Positions 25,901-32,439 of a stretch of 64,000 bases of DNA are shown piece by piece. The notes under the pieces are model-generated. The model was not told where the DNA came from. It ran no database searches and worked only from the letters and a program-made list of their open reading frames with translations. Source of the DNA: Macrostomum hystrix (lineage: Eukaryota; Platyhelminthes; Macrostomidae). The stretch covers positions 11,347,001 to 11,411,000 of the forward strand of contig CATNEN010000007.1 in the NCBI GenBank assembly GCA_950097015.1, in the 5' to 3' direction. The first letter of the stretch is position 1, and every line of letters starts with the position of its first letter. Made by a program: the position numbers and the translations under genes.

Positions 25901-28900
25901 CATGTTGGCACTCTGATGCGTGCTGTAAGAGAACTACTATGATAACGCACACGGCAAACGAGACTCACTTGCGAATGGCTTCTTCACACAAGCTGCCCTT
26001 CGCCTGACAATGCGAACGCGTCGTCCCCTGCGTCTGAATACTCGTCCGAAGTAGCGCACAATGCACCTTTGTCCGTTCTGACAACGCAGCTTGTCGCACG
26101 GGTCTGGAAGGTGAGAAGCAAACTGTTCAGTCAGCAGTGATGAAACTAACTCAATAAATGAATAAGCCTCGATACTCACTCTTCTTGCTGACGCATCGGG
26201 TTCTGAGCTTGCTGCCACGACGGGTCCTCACTCGGTATTCCACACACTTGAAGCCTCTGCTGCACTTGCGAGACTTGCAGTCACCACTGGTTCTCTTGGT
26301 GCACTTTGGCACTCGTTGGTATCGAGTGAACCTTCTTGTGACTCTCTTTGTGACACGTCGACAGCGGCATCGGCGGATGAACTTGGACAGGTGAGACAGG
26401 TTCATGCGTCTCAGTCGGTCGCTGCCGAATGAGATGGCTTGACGGATGAAGCTGAGCACCTTTTGATGCGATCACTGGTCGTGTTGATGACCTGACCGTT
26501 TCCTCTAGACAAGAATTGGTACTCCTTGTGATAGCTACTGCCACACAGACGACCCGTGACGAGGAAAATCACCTGTAGTGACTTTCTATTGATGATTTCT
26601 CGCACCTATGTTCGTGTGAGATTAGAAGCAATCAGTTATTGACCCGAAGTCGACACATACAGAGGTACCAGTGTTTGCTGATTGAGGCTCACCTGGCGTC
26701 TCCTGCTATGGTCCTTTGCGCTCGCATCTGTGAACACGTAGATGACGGATCCGGGCTTCACCCTTCTGGCTGCAGCTAGAATGCCGGCCATGCTCATCTC
26801 AGGACAGTCGCCACCTCCGCTGGCTCTCAGCTTGCTCACAGCAGCGTAAATTGAGGCGGCATTCGAGCTGACAGTGACTGGGCCAACCTGCAAAGTGTGT
26901 TAGAACTCCTCTTTAAATATTCAATGGCCAGTCTTTCGGATGACGACAGTGCATTTCGAGCTGACTGCTCGGTTGAAAATCTTCGAGCAATACCTTTGGA
27001 TCGTTGAACGGCGAGATGACGAACTGGCGAATCGTGCGTCGGTTCGCTGCCACAATCTGCTTGATGCTCGATCGGATTCCATTGATCACTCTGCCCATGC
27101 TGCCTGTTGTGTCGACCACGAACGCCATGTCGACCTGACCGGCCTTGCTCAGTGTGGACGGCTTCACCAAGACGCTCCTGCACGGACACTTCTTGGACAC
27201 TCGGGTCACAGTGCGTGTCACTGTTGTAAAACGGTAGCCAACGCGACACCGGTATCCGGACTTGCACTTCAGTCGGCTGCACAGGTCTACAGGTCGTAAT
27301 ATAAGGTGAATTTGTATGGTGGACAAGACATGTGGAGCAAACTAATGCTTGTGGCCTAACTAGCTTTTCTTTTGACGATTAATTGAGATGACAGACACAA
27401 TCGCTTGCTTACTTCTGATTGGCTGACAGGAGACAGTTGGGACGAATCGGAAGGCAGCTCGCACCCGTCGTCTGACGCTGCGAACAACGCATCGCCTACC
27501 ACGACCACACTTCACCTTGGCACAGAGTGCTGCGGGTCCTGTTTGTTCAGGAACAATTTTGTCTGCGTTCTAATTATCATGTTTGGCTGACTGAAACGCT
27601 GTCCTACACTCCTTACTACGAGCATGGCGTGCATTACGCGTGTATAGTTTTTTCGATGATCCCTTATATATTTTTATCATAGGCTTACCAGCTCCTAGTA
27701 ACTTGTAGTTACTGGAGCTGAATTATGATATGTTCCCAACTTTTGGTTCACTTTGCTTTTTCTTCTACAAGAAAACTCACTGGGCCGTTTTCCTCCAAAG
27801 CAGCGTTTCAACCTTCTTGCGATGGCTTCGAGTCCTCTTCTGACTGCTCGGAACTGCCTCGCGCTGCGTCGCCTTGCAGCCCGTCCACCGATGCGGAGTC
27901 GTCGCCTGTACAGCTGGGCTGAACGCCTGAGTTTGCGGCGCTGCCTCAAAATACTGGAGCAGCGACCCACGATTGGCCGAATTGGTCGGACGAAGCACCT
28001 TACGGAGGTCACATAGGCGTATCTGGGCGTCAATTTGGGTACTCGACGGCAGGTGCAGCTGCGCTTGGACCTAATGAACTCGTGCAGCCCGCTGCGGTTG
28101 AGCTCTCTCAGAGTGGAAGCGCCTTTAGGGATCGCCTTCGTAAGGAAATTCATTACACGGTGAGTGGTCGACCTAGCCATCTTTATCCAGGCGCCCCGTG
28201 ACTGCTGTGAGATATGCTTGTACGCTGTCTTGACTCCACACAGTTTACCACTGAGAAGGAAGTTGATCTGCACATTTTTGCTTCTGGCCAATCGGAGCAC
28301 GTCCGCTTCGTTTCTACATTTTATTTAAAAAATTCTGGGTTTGAAATCCAAGAAACGCAAAATAAATGATGAAATATTTTCATTTCCTAGCGTTTAAAAG
28401 AATACTTTTAAAGGAGCAAAAATCCCTCAAATATCTAGGCAAGGTTGCTACTTGTTATGCTCACCGCTTGTCTCGCTTTGACGCGCTGGCATCAGTGAAT
28501 ACGTAAACAATCGAGTTCTTTTTGACGCGTCGGAGAGCCTCATACATGCCTGCATGGCTCATTTCTGGGCAATCGCCACCGCCGCTGGCTCGCATTCGTC
28601 TGACTGCGCTGATCAGCCTGCTCTTGGCCGCGGGTGACCTTGCTCTGCTGACTGTCACTGGTCCTGCTGTTGGGTCCGCAAACGGGACAAGAACGAACTT
28701 GTCCACCTTAATTTAGAGGAATGCCGTTGAAATTCTCGTTGAAATCCGAACTCATGAAGAGAGTTTGGATTCGAATGCTCATAAATAATTCTATGATAGT
28801 CACTTACCACTCCAGAGCGAGCATTTGCGTTGATGACGTTGACGATGTTGTTCTTGATTGCGTTGATCACTCTTCCCATGCTTCCAGTGATGTCGACAAC

Positions 28901-31900
28901 AAAGGCTACATCGACGGAATTGACTTGCGACTTAGCAGTCGGTTTACCGCTGATGCAGGTGCAAGACTTGGTGTAGCCGGCAACTCGGTGTTTGAGGTAG
29001 ACCCGGGTGCGGAAGGCGCGGGACACATAGCCAGCTGGGCATCGAGCTGAAACAGGTCGGGCTTTCCCTTGCAGCACTGCATTGATAGCACTAATGGTGG
29101 CTTTGGGCCTTGATTTTTCTATCAATGCGAAGATACAGGCGTATTAAAGAGGCTTTCATCACAAACCTCGAATGCAGCTCTGTCCAACACGCCTGAAGTT
29201 CTTCTGGCAGCGCTTGCGAATGCAGTAGAATCTTGTGGCTTGGGTGCCCTTTGGACAGCGACCTGTGGAGCGAAATGAATACTTTGGTGCTGTTAAATAA
29301 GCGACTTGACACCCGCGTGCCTTCGCAGCAAGCATGGAGACAAGTACTCACGAATGCAGACGCTTCCCTTCCTCTTGAAACCTGGGGCACATCGGGCTGA
29401 AAAAGATCAGGTGTCATAAATTTATAATCAATATGAACACAAGCTAAGGTACAGAGCAAAGAGAATTTCAGTAAAAATCGAGTAATTCTTGACGAGGTCT
29501 AAACGATCAGGAGATGGACTAGTGGCTTCAAAGTTTACCTCTGTAGCAGATTCGTCCGCGCCGAATGAATCCGGAAGGACATGATCTTCCTGCAAGTGTT
29601 TATTGTAAGGATTCTTCTATTAGTGCTCTGCCAGTTTTTGTTATCACCATCTTCTTTGACACAATAATTTGCCTTGGACTTACGCATGCAGAAGAAGCCA
29701 ACCTTGATGAAGCCGCTTGGACAAATGCGCCTGCGGCATAGATGGCCCGTCCTGCGCCATCCTCTGGGACAGCGGCCGACGAAGCGAATTCTGGCACAGA
29801 ATCGGCCCACCCGTCGGTAGAAGCGGGGGCACTTGATGAACACGCAGCGCGAGCCCCGGCGTACGTAGCCGTGTGGGCAGTTCAGCTTCCTGCAGAAGCC
29901 GAACACTTTCCGATAGCCAGCCGGACATCTCCGTCCACCGGGCGAGGTTGGGCGGTAAACACAGCGGGAGCCGCGGCGTCTGTAGTTTCTCGGGCAGACA
30001 ATTCGAACACAGGAGAAGCCTCGCCTGAAGCGTCTTACGCGTCGGAAGCCACGAGCGCATCTTCCGGCATTCATGACGCAGTGGAACCTAAATAAAATAA
30101 AATAACTGAATATGAAACTTTCCCACTGAAATAGTTTGATTAATTTGGGTATATTTAATGGCTCGAAAATGTTTTGAATCAGGCTGTTTCTAATTCCAAA
30201 ATTTCATTAACAAAAACTTTCGAGTTTTCAGTGGTAACGGAATCAAATTTGGCATGAAATAAAAAGTCCGGCTAATGCTTTATGCTAACGCAGAAGAAAC
30301 ACCCAAATCACGACTGAGGCGCTTACCTGAAGCGTCTTCCGTGTCGCACGCGTCTCAGGCTGTAGCCAATCGGACAGCGGGAAGTGACAAACACGCATCT
30401 AAGTGATCCGCGGCGCGTGCGTCTGGGAACGCGACCGCTGGGACAGTGCGGGACACATCTGCCGCGGCGGCGGAAGTTAACAGGGCAGGATCGGAAAATG
30501 CGCAAGCACCTTCGGCCTCTCCTACGGTAGCCCTTGTGACACCTGAGAGCAGAATATATAATATATTTAAGAATAATGAACGGTTCTTGCAGAGCTAAAC
30601 TGCAGCAGGACTTCTAGGGTATAAAAATATACCCATGTATAAGTTTTAGAGAAAAATATAAACCTATGGCTTTTGATGAGCAGAGGCGGCATGGAACGAA
30701 TAATTCTATAAGAAACTCAGCTAATTAAAAATTAATACTTCTTGAATTAGGTCGCCTCTCACCTGGCCGAGCCGCTTCGGAATCTGACGCAACGTCCACT
30801 GCGATTGTAAAAGTTCATCGGGCAGCGGTAGTGATAGAAGACGCACAGACCTCGTCGAAGATGGAATCCAGGCTTGCAGCTGCGGCGGCAACTCTGACCG
30901 ACCTTTGTGAATCCTCGTGGACAGCGCACTAGATGGCACCGACCGCGGTAGGCCCGGTATCCAGCTGCGCAGGAAATGCGCATCCGCTTGACGCATCGAC
31001 TGCCACTGCGCCGGAATCCACTGGGACACCACCTTCGAGGTTTGAAGATTCGGATGATGCGAATACACCTGGCACCACGGCGCACGTACGGTCTCGGACA
31101 GTAGACTCGGTAGCAACGGTTTCCTTGCTTCTTGTAACCTCGGGGGCACCTGCGGAACAGACGCTTGATTAACTTTACGAAACGCGTTTTCATCCTCTTC
31201 ACGCAGCTGTAGATGGACCGCTTGATGATACGTCTGCGTCGGGCTCGCCTTCGGAACCAGGATCGAATCTTGGATGCTGCTCTAGACGCTGCTCTTGCCA
31301 GGCTCCTTGCCTTGGCTTTCGCAAGGGCTCTTGCCCTCCTTCTGGCTTTGGCAATCGCTCTCGCCAGGGCTCTCGCTCTCCTTCTAGCAGCAGCTCTGGC
31401 TCGTCGCAGAGCCTGGGCTCGTTTCCTGGCCCATGCTTTAGCTCTTGCTGTAGCTTTCGCTCTGGCCCTTGCCACCGCTCGCGCCAAAGCTCTAGCTCTA
31501 GCTCTAACTCTGGCTCTGGCCCTCGCCAAAGCCTTGGCTCTTGCTCTTGCCAGCGCTCTTGCTCTCGCCGCGGCTTTTGCGAGTGCTCTGGCTCTAGCCC
31601 GGGCCATTGCGATCGCTCTCGCCCTGGCTCTAGCCAATGCTCTGGCCACAGCCCTGGCTCTGGCTCTGGCTCTGGCTCTAGCCCGGGCCAAGGCTCTGGC
31701 GATTGCTAAGGCTCTGGCTCTAGCTCTGCCCCTTGCTCTTTCCATTGCTTTGGCCAAAGCCCTGGCCCTAGCTCGAGCGATAGCGTGGGCTCTGGCTCTC
31801 GCTCTAGCCAGCGCCCTCGCCAAAGCCCTGGCCCTGGCTCGAGCGATGGCGCGGGCTCTTGCGCGGGCTCTCGCAGCCCGGCTTCTGGCTTCGGCAGCAG

Positions 31901-32197
31901 CCCTCATAGCTCTCCGCCGCGCCTCCCAAATCCGGCGCCTGAGTGCCCTGGCTCTTTCAATCGCCAGTCGCCTCAGTCGTGCCGCTCTTTGTCGTAGGCG
32001 GCGGATGCGCTTGCACGCCCATCCGCATCTGAAAAACAGACATCATGCAGTTCGATGAGATGGAGAAAATTTTAGTGTAAAATTAATTTTAATTCAATTG
32101 CGAGTCTGGCGAACCTTCTTCCCCAGCACTCTCCAAAGTCGCTGGTCAGCACCAGAAATAGACACACAGAGAGAAGTAATAGCACTGTGAGACGCAT
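841..32197 (-). CDS. gene 2: giant modular secreted adhesive-type protein, 56 coding exons
   Basis: ATG at 32197, stop TAG at 841. I joined 56 exons on GT-AG sites by reading; every junction keeps the frame. Total coding length is 19,244 bases, one short of a multiple of three because of a deletion in the exon at 26180-26605; without it the product has 6,414 residues. Order: signal peptide, Ala/Arg-rich region, Cys-rich modules, four hemicentin-type VWA domains, three SUEL lectins interleaved with short Cys/Arg modules, four long Arg-rich modules, about 14 exons of Cys-rich modules, ShKT, vWD, C8, TIL, VWA, five cbEGF, VWA, VWC-like, Fn2, VWC-like. vWD-C8-TIL with lectins and EGFs is typical of secreted polymerising proteins, including bioadhesives; the adhesive role is inference. 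It could also be a cuticle, capsule or mucus protein. Exon blocks are described separately. Confidence 0.85.
2087..6401 (-). CDS. gene 2 exon 53: Cys-rich, ShKT, vWD, C8, TIL, VWA, 5x cbEGF, VWA
   Basis: A single exon of 4,315 bases (phase 1 in, phase 2 out). From the N-terminal side: basic Cys-rich modules to about 5410; ShKT-like (about 5305-5400) ending Cys-Gly-Thr-Cys; vWD starting at the GDPHY motif (about 5260) with the CGNCNGD motif near 4830; C8 (about 4660-4425); TIL (about 4420-4250); a VWA (about 4245-3700); five calcium-binding EGFs with D-I/V-D/N-E-C starts and C-V-N-x-x-G-S/Y cores (about 3650-2945); a second VWA (about 2910-2360); and a VWC-like module. vWD-C8-TIL units mediate disulfide multimerisation in von Willebrand factor and mucins. 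Both VWA domains have degenerate metal sites (DGTDD and DGSDK), so metal-dependent ligand binding is doubtful. Confidence 0.9.
6494..10316 (-). CDS. gene 2 exons 39-52: array of short Cys-rich basic modules
   Basis: Fourteen exons: 10206-10316, 10019-10120, 9839-9928, 9680-9721, 9492-9587, 9293-9358, 8771-9205, 8583-8684, 8247-8444, 7415-8173, 7225-7323, 7003-7137, 6838-6924, 6494-6757. All are phase 1 at both ends. Each carries one or several modules of the form Cys-(K/R/P)-x-G-x-(Y/F)-x(n)-Cys-x-x-x-Cys-P-x-G, with many Arg/Lys between the cysteines. Some exons hold a single module (42-111 bases); those at 7415-8173 and 8771-9205 hold many, as expected from module duplication inside exons. 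The pattern vaguely resembles EGF/TIL-type Cys repeats but fits no family I can name. The extracellular context suggests a disulfide-stabilised spacer. Confidence 0.85.
10402..13358 (-). CDS. gene 2 exons 35-38: long Arg/Lys-rich modules with CxxxxCxxGxRC cores
   Basis: Exons 12486-13358 (873), 11440-12384 (945), 10828-11265 (438) and 10402-10686 (285 bases), all phase 1-1. Each opens with a short Cys core (C-x4-C-x2-G-x-R-C-V/I-V/I-R-R) and continues into a long, almost Cys-free, Arg/Lys-rich and probably helical segment that closes with a single Cys near the donor; the first two exons have a second Cys core. The same four modules, in the same order and with similar lengths (876, 903, 438, 383), form the C-terminus of gene 1 at 35.8-38.9 kb, which shows the two genes are paralogues. 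Function unknown; the charge would favour binding to anionic surfaces or polymers. Confidence 0.88.
13484..16194 (-). CDS. gene 2 exons 27-34: cassette copy A (short Cys module, hemicentin-type VWA, three Cys modules, SUEL lectin)
   Basis: Exons 16078-16194, 15659-15951, 15358-15552, 14844-15270, 14633-14767, 14448-14552, 14033-14218 and 13484-13945. The second to fourth encode one VWA with an intact DTTGS metal-site motif, the GPVTV strand, the GGGDCPEMS segment and a VFTDASAKD motif, as in the hemicentin-type VWA. Short exons around it carry the C-x4-C-x2-G-x-R-C core. The last is a SUEL lectin with YGR and FGDPCVGTFKY, the two sugar-binding motifs of that family. The acceptor of 14448-14552 is uncertain (an in-frame alternative starts 24 bases upstream). 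The final part of the lectin exon (about 13484-13590) differs from copies B and C, so this exon is a chimera at the duplication boundary. Confidence 0.87.
16866..24147 (-). CDS. gene 2 exons 19-26: cassette copy B, interrupted by a gypsy element in an intron
   Basis: Exons 24031-24147, 19049-19341, 18748-18942, 18234-18660, 18023-18157, 17838-17942, 17415-17600 and 16866-17327. They encode the same domains as copy A and all frames are open: Cys module, VWA with DTTGS, Cys modules, SUEL lectin. The first exon is separated from the second by the retrotransposon, which landed 10 bases beyond its GTAAG donor and left the donor intact. The intron grew from about 126 bases to about 4.7 kb. The lectin exon ends in a Ser/Glu/Thr/Lys tail shared with copy C but not with A. 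Confidence 0.87.
19458..19713 (-). repeat. 3' LTR of the gypsy element
   Basis: In element orientation it starts TGTTGTGAC and ends CTACA plus AAA. It is identical to the copy at 23760-24015. It holds the element's terminator region, and an antisense effect on the host intron is possible. Confidence 0.93.
19714..19726 (-). other. polypurine tract of the gypsy element
   Basis: On the minus strand the purine-rich GTGGAGGGA lies immediately before the 3' LTR start. This is the expected place for the plus-strand primer of reverse transcription. Confidence 0.8.
19811..23746 (-). CDS. gypsy Gag-Pol polyprotein, 1,311 aa
   Basis: One uninterrupted frame. Gag occupies about residues 1-250 and ends in two CCHC zinc knuckles (C207-C220 and C227-C240, both CX2CX4HX4C). 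Protease has D-T-G-A-S at 310-314. Reverse transcriptase (about 440-650) has L-D-L near 532 and F-I-D-D at 593-596. RNase H starts near E-C-D-A-S. Integrase has an HHCC zinc domain, a D-Y-A-G catalytic-core start and S-D-N-G-P for the second catalytic Asp. All key residues that I can check are present, so the element may be competent. The start codon lies only about 14 bases after the 5' LTR. It is a mobile element, not part of the host protein. Confidence 0.95.
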   Translation of the reverse strand: MSILGSIGPFEEGTESWLQYQERLEQFLIANDIESGNKKRAVLLSTCGKNTYQLVSSLLAPAKPSETDYVVICDKLKEHFDPTPPEIVRRYRFYSRSRQAGESIAEFLAERRNLARHCNFGASLNSMLRDRLVLGIENDNIQRRLFAEKELTLESALSMAQAHESAAKGNLLVTKGSDTVHAVRRWTPEERRDSPGSTGEATSTKRCHRCLSQRHSAAKCRFADKKCFACSKIGHVAAACRSAAAASRENHATSRRETQHASGHRDGQKIHELEAEETFSLHIMAERNGKVPPIETVVIIDGTPVRMEVDTGASVSLISSETYKSELCGQPLLESVDTLLRTYSGESVPVLGRIRVRVETESASKVLPLLVVEGTGSSLIGRDWLVDLPLDWRTIKQVRHAADNPKLRSLLDRYAVVFKPDLGRYTGPAVQLRLKPGARPRFYKARNVPLALKEKVEAQLDKEIEQGVLKPVGSSDYASPIVPVLKTDGSVRICADFKQTVNLDVEPDTYPVPRIDELFTKLAGGKRFTKLDLCQACLQMPLDEASQELCTVNTSKGLLRYTRLPFGVAPAVGIFQRQMDCLLQGVPHVACFIDDLLVTGTDDGDHLRNLEQVLQRLQQSGLRCGLSKCDFLQESVSYLGHKIDATGLHPMQDKVRAVQEAPAPRDPTQLRSFLGLVNYYGKFLPNLSTELAPLHRLLNRDSPWHWGASQDAAFHKCKELISRAPVLVHFDDKLPLVLECDASPYGIGAVICHRVNGVDKPIAFASRTLHDAEANYSQLEKEALAVVYGVKKFHTYLYGREFMLVSDHKPLLGLLHESKPIPAMASGRIQRWALLLAGYRYNMVHRAGKSLLRADALSRLPLPERPRDAPVPAEIVLTMDMLDEGPVTAGHIRAWTRTDPDLSRILRYTESGCWPAQTPPELQPYHSRADELSIQDGCLLWGCRVLVPAAGRSALLQCLHQGHQGASRMKALARSFFWWPKLDEAIEQLVSACPDCQELSKSPRPFPLQPWAWPDRPWSRLHIDYAGPVEGRMLLVIVDAHSKWMEVHVMPSTSSAATIERLRQSFATHGLPDVLVSDNGPNLVSAEMEAFLERNGIKHVRTAPYHPASNGQAERAVQTLKRSLAKQRGGTLEERVSRFLLTYRVTPHATTGVAPCELLMGRRLHSLLDRVRPDVPARVSQQQALQKQHHDIHARDRRVEVGDAVLARDFANEGHWKPATVTASSGATSFTCRFEDGRDAHRHVDQVRKPAGPTLTAEEPQSQLPTSPPPGGQAEAAVVLPGVSETHEATGEGLPRRSSRKCGPPDRLGYQ
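23747..23759 (-). other. putative primer-binding site of the gypsy element
   Basis: The 13 bases between the 5' LTR and the Gag start read GTGGCGACGAGGA on the minus strand. A TGGCGAC start is common for gypsy primer-binding sites, but I cannot assign the tRNA. Confidence 0.5.
23760..24015 (-). repeat. 5' LTR of the gypsy element
   Basis: 256 bp, identical to the LTR at 19458-19713. It carries the element promoter; an AT-rich TATAAATATAT-like run on the minus strand (near 23817-23833) is a possible TATA box. Confidence 0.93.
24820..27529 (-). CDS. gene 2 exons 11-18: cassette copy C (first copy in the transcript), frameshifted
   Basis: Exons 27413-27529, 26994-27286, 26693-26887, 26180-26605, 25969-26103, 25784-25888, 25369-25554 and 24820-25281. 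The domain order is that of copies A and B. The third VWA exon has one base fewer than its copies (426 instead of 427), in an A-run near 26461, which shifts the frame. The first exon uses an acceptor (CCCGCAG) different from the TTCCAG used by A and B, because the duplication breakpoint lies at 27527-27528. If the base is really absent, everything downstream, including vWD and EGFs, would be lost. Confidence 0.8.
26461..26464 (-). other. single-base deletion (frameshift) in VWA exon of copy C
   Basis: The plus strand reads four T before GATGCG here, but five at the matching places in copies A (about 15125) and B (about 18515). The homopolymer position makes an assembly or sequencing error as likely as a real mutation. 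Confidence 0.85.
27781..29046 (-). CDS. gene 2 exons 8-10: first hemicentin-type VWA plus Arg-rich module
   Basis: Exons 28808-29046, 28465-28706 and 27781-28313. They form a divergent relative of the cassette VWA: Cys module, D-I-T-G-S-M-G metal site, G-P-V-T-V, GGGDCPEMS, V-F-T-D-A-S and the F-L-L-S-G strand. They are split at the same places by introns, though the second intron is phase 2 here instead of phase 0. Exon 10 continues into a Cys/Arg module. An alternative start of exon 8 at about 29117 would add 24 residues; I preferred the CTGTTTCAG acceptor because it restores the usual module start. This is the probable ancestor or older sister of the triplicated unit. Confidence 0.85.
29167..32197 (-). 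CDS. gene 2 exons 1-7: signal peptide, Ala/Arg-rich segment, Cys-Pro-x-Gly modules
   Basis: Exons 32115-32197, 30763-32028, 30327-30542, 29684-30087, 29539-29589, 29352-29396 and 29167-29262. Exon 1 encodes an N-terminal hydrophobic run of Leu/Val after Met-Arg-Leu, typical of a signal peptide and nearly the same as in gene 1. Its donor (GTTCGC) is weak, but the phase and position match gene 1. Exon 2 encodes the Ala/Arg repeat and then four or five Cys-Pro-x-G/N-(Y/F) modules; exons 3-7 continue them. Introns 1-3 are phase 2 and introns 4-7 phase 1, so this end of the gene evolved from a different module class than the centre. Confidence 0.85.
31275..31960 (-). repeat. Ala/Arg alternating low-complexity coding repeat
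   Basis: Irregular 6-base units (complement of GCTCTG/GCTCTC/GCCCTG) encode Arg-Ala with occasional Leu, Ile, Lys, Trp or Met; a run of roughly 220 residues lies in exon 2. Synonymous variation between units (Arg and Ala codons differ) suggests the amino-acid pattern is kept by selection. An uninterrupted Ala/Arg run would form a highly charged helix. The opposite strand is open as an Ala/Leu frame, which is a by-product. Confidence 0.85.
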
Positions 32198-32437
32198 CTT
32201 GATACCTACAAAGCGCAGGATATCGCAGTAAATTGTTGGCTCGGAGCAGTCTGACACAAAAAATATATTTCAGGCAGACAAGTTGCCACACTTACCGATA
32301 CGTCTTCAGTGGCGCTCAGATAATCAACTGGATTCACTGTAGCAAGCACCGAACGGTGCTGTATTTATCGGCTCTCACACGAGGCGGGTTTCACGGTGGG
32401 AGGCGAGCAGTTGACTTCGCTGCCCAGGTGGGGAGCG
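32198..32437 (-). promoter_or_regulatory. gene 2 promoter, 5'UTR and 5'UTR intron
   Basis: On the minus strand: a CGCTCCCCACCTG element (32425-32437), a TATA-like GATAAATA at 32362-32369, a probable transcription start about 30 bases later near 32332-32338, a 5'UTR intron with a CG|GTAAG donor at 32295 and a TTTGTAG acceptor ending at 32206, then GTATCAAG and the ATG at 32197. The same parts in the same order and spacing occur upstream of gene 1. Confidence 0.7.
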
Positions 32438-32439
32438 AA

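Larger units (their letters stand above)
13590..27527. repeat. recent tandem triplication of a 3.4 kb eight-exon cassette
   Basis: Three near-identical copies: A about 13590-16194, B about 16195-19457 plus 24021-24147, and C about 24148-27527, spaced by about 3.39 kb once the 4.56 kb retrotransposon in B is removed. Introns are as well conserved as exons; only scattered single-base changes and small indels were seen (for example 8 extra bases in B near 17687 and one missing base in C near 26461). The junction segments 16195-16965 and 24148-24919 match each other but not the ancestral flanks. That pattern fits unequal crossing-over very recently, or ongoing gene conversion. Confidence 0.93.

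Noticed and set aside
13484-27529. Three separate genes instead of one
   Set aside because: The phase-1 junction between successive cassettes is open, each cassette lacks its own signal peptide and promoter, and the frame runs through from the 32197 start to the 841 stop apart from one homopolymer base.
31213-32058. Ala/Leu-rich 281-residue frame on the plus strand
   Set aside because: Complement of the Ala/Arg codons of gene 2 exon 2; the minus-strand frame continues into Cys modules and fits splice phases.
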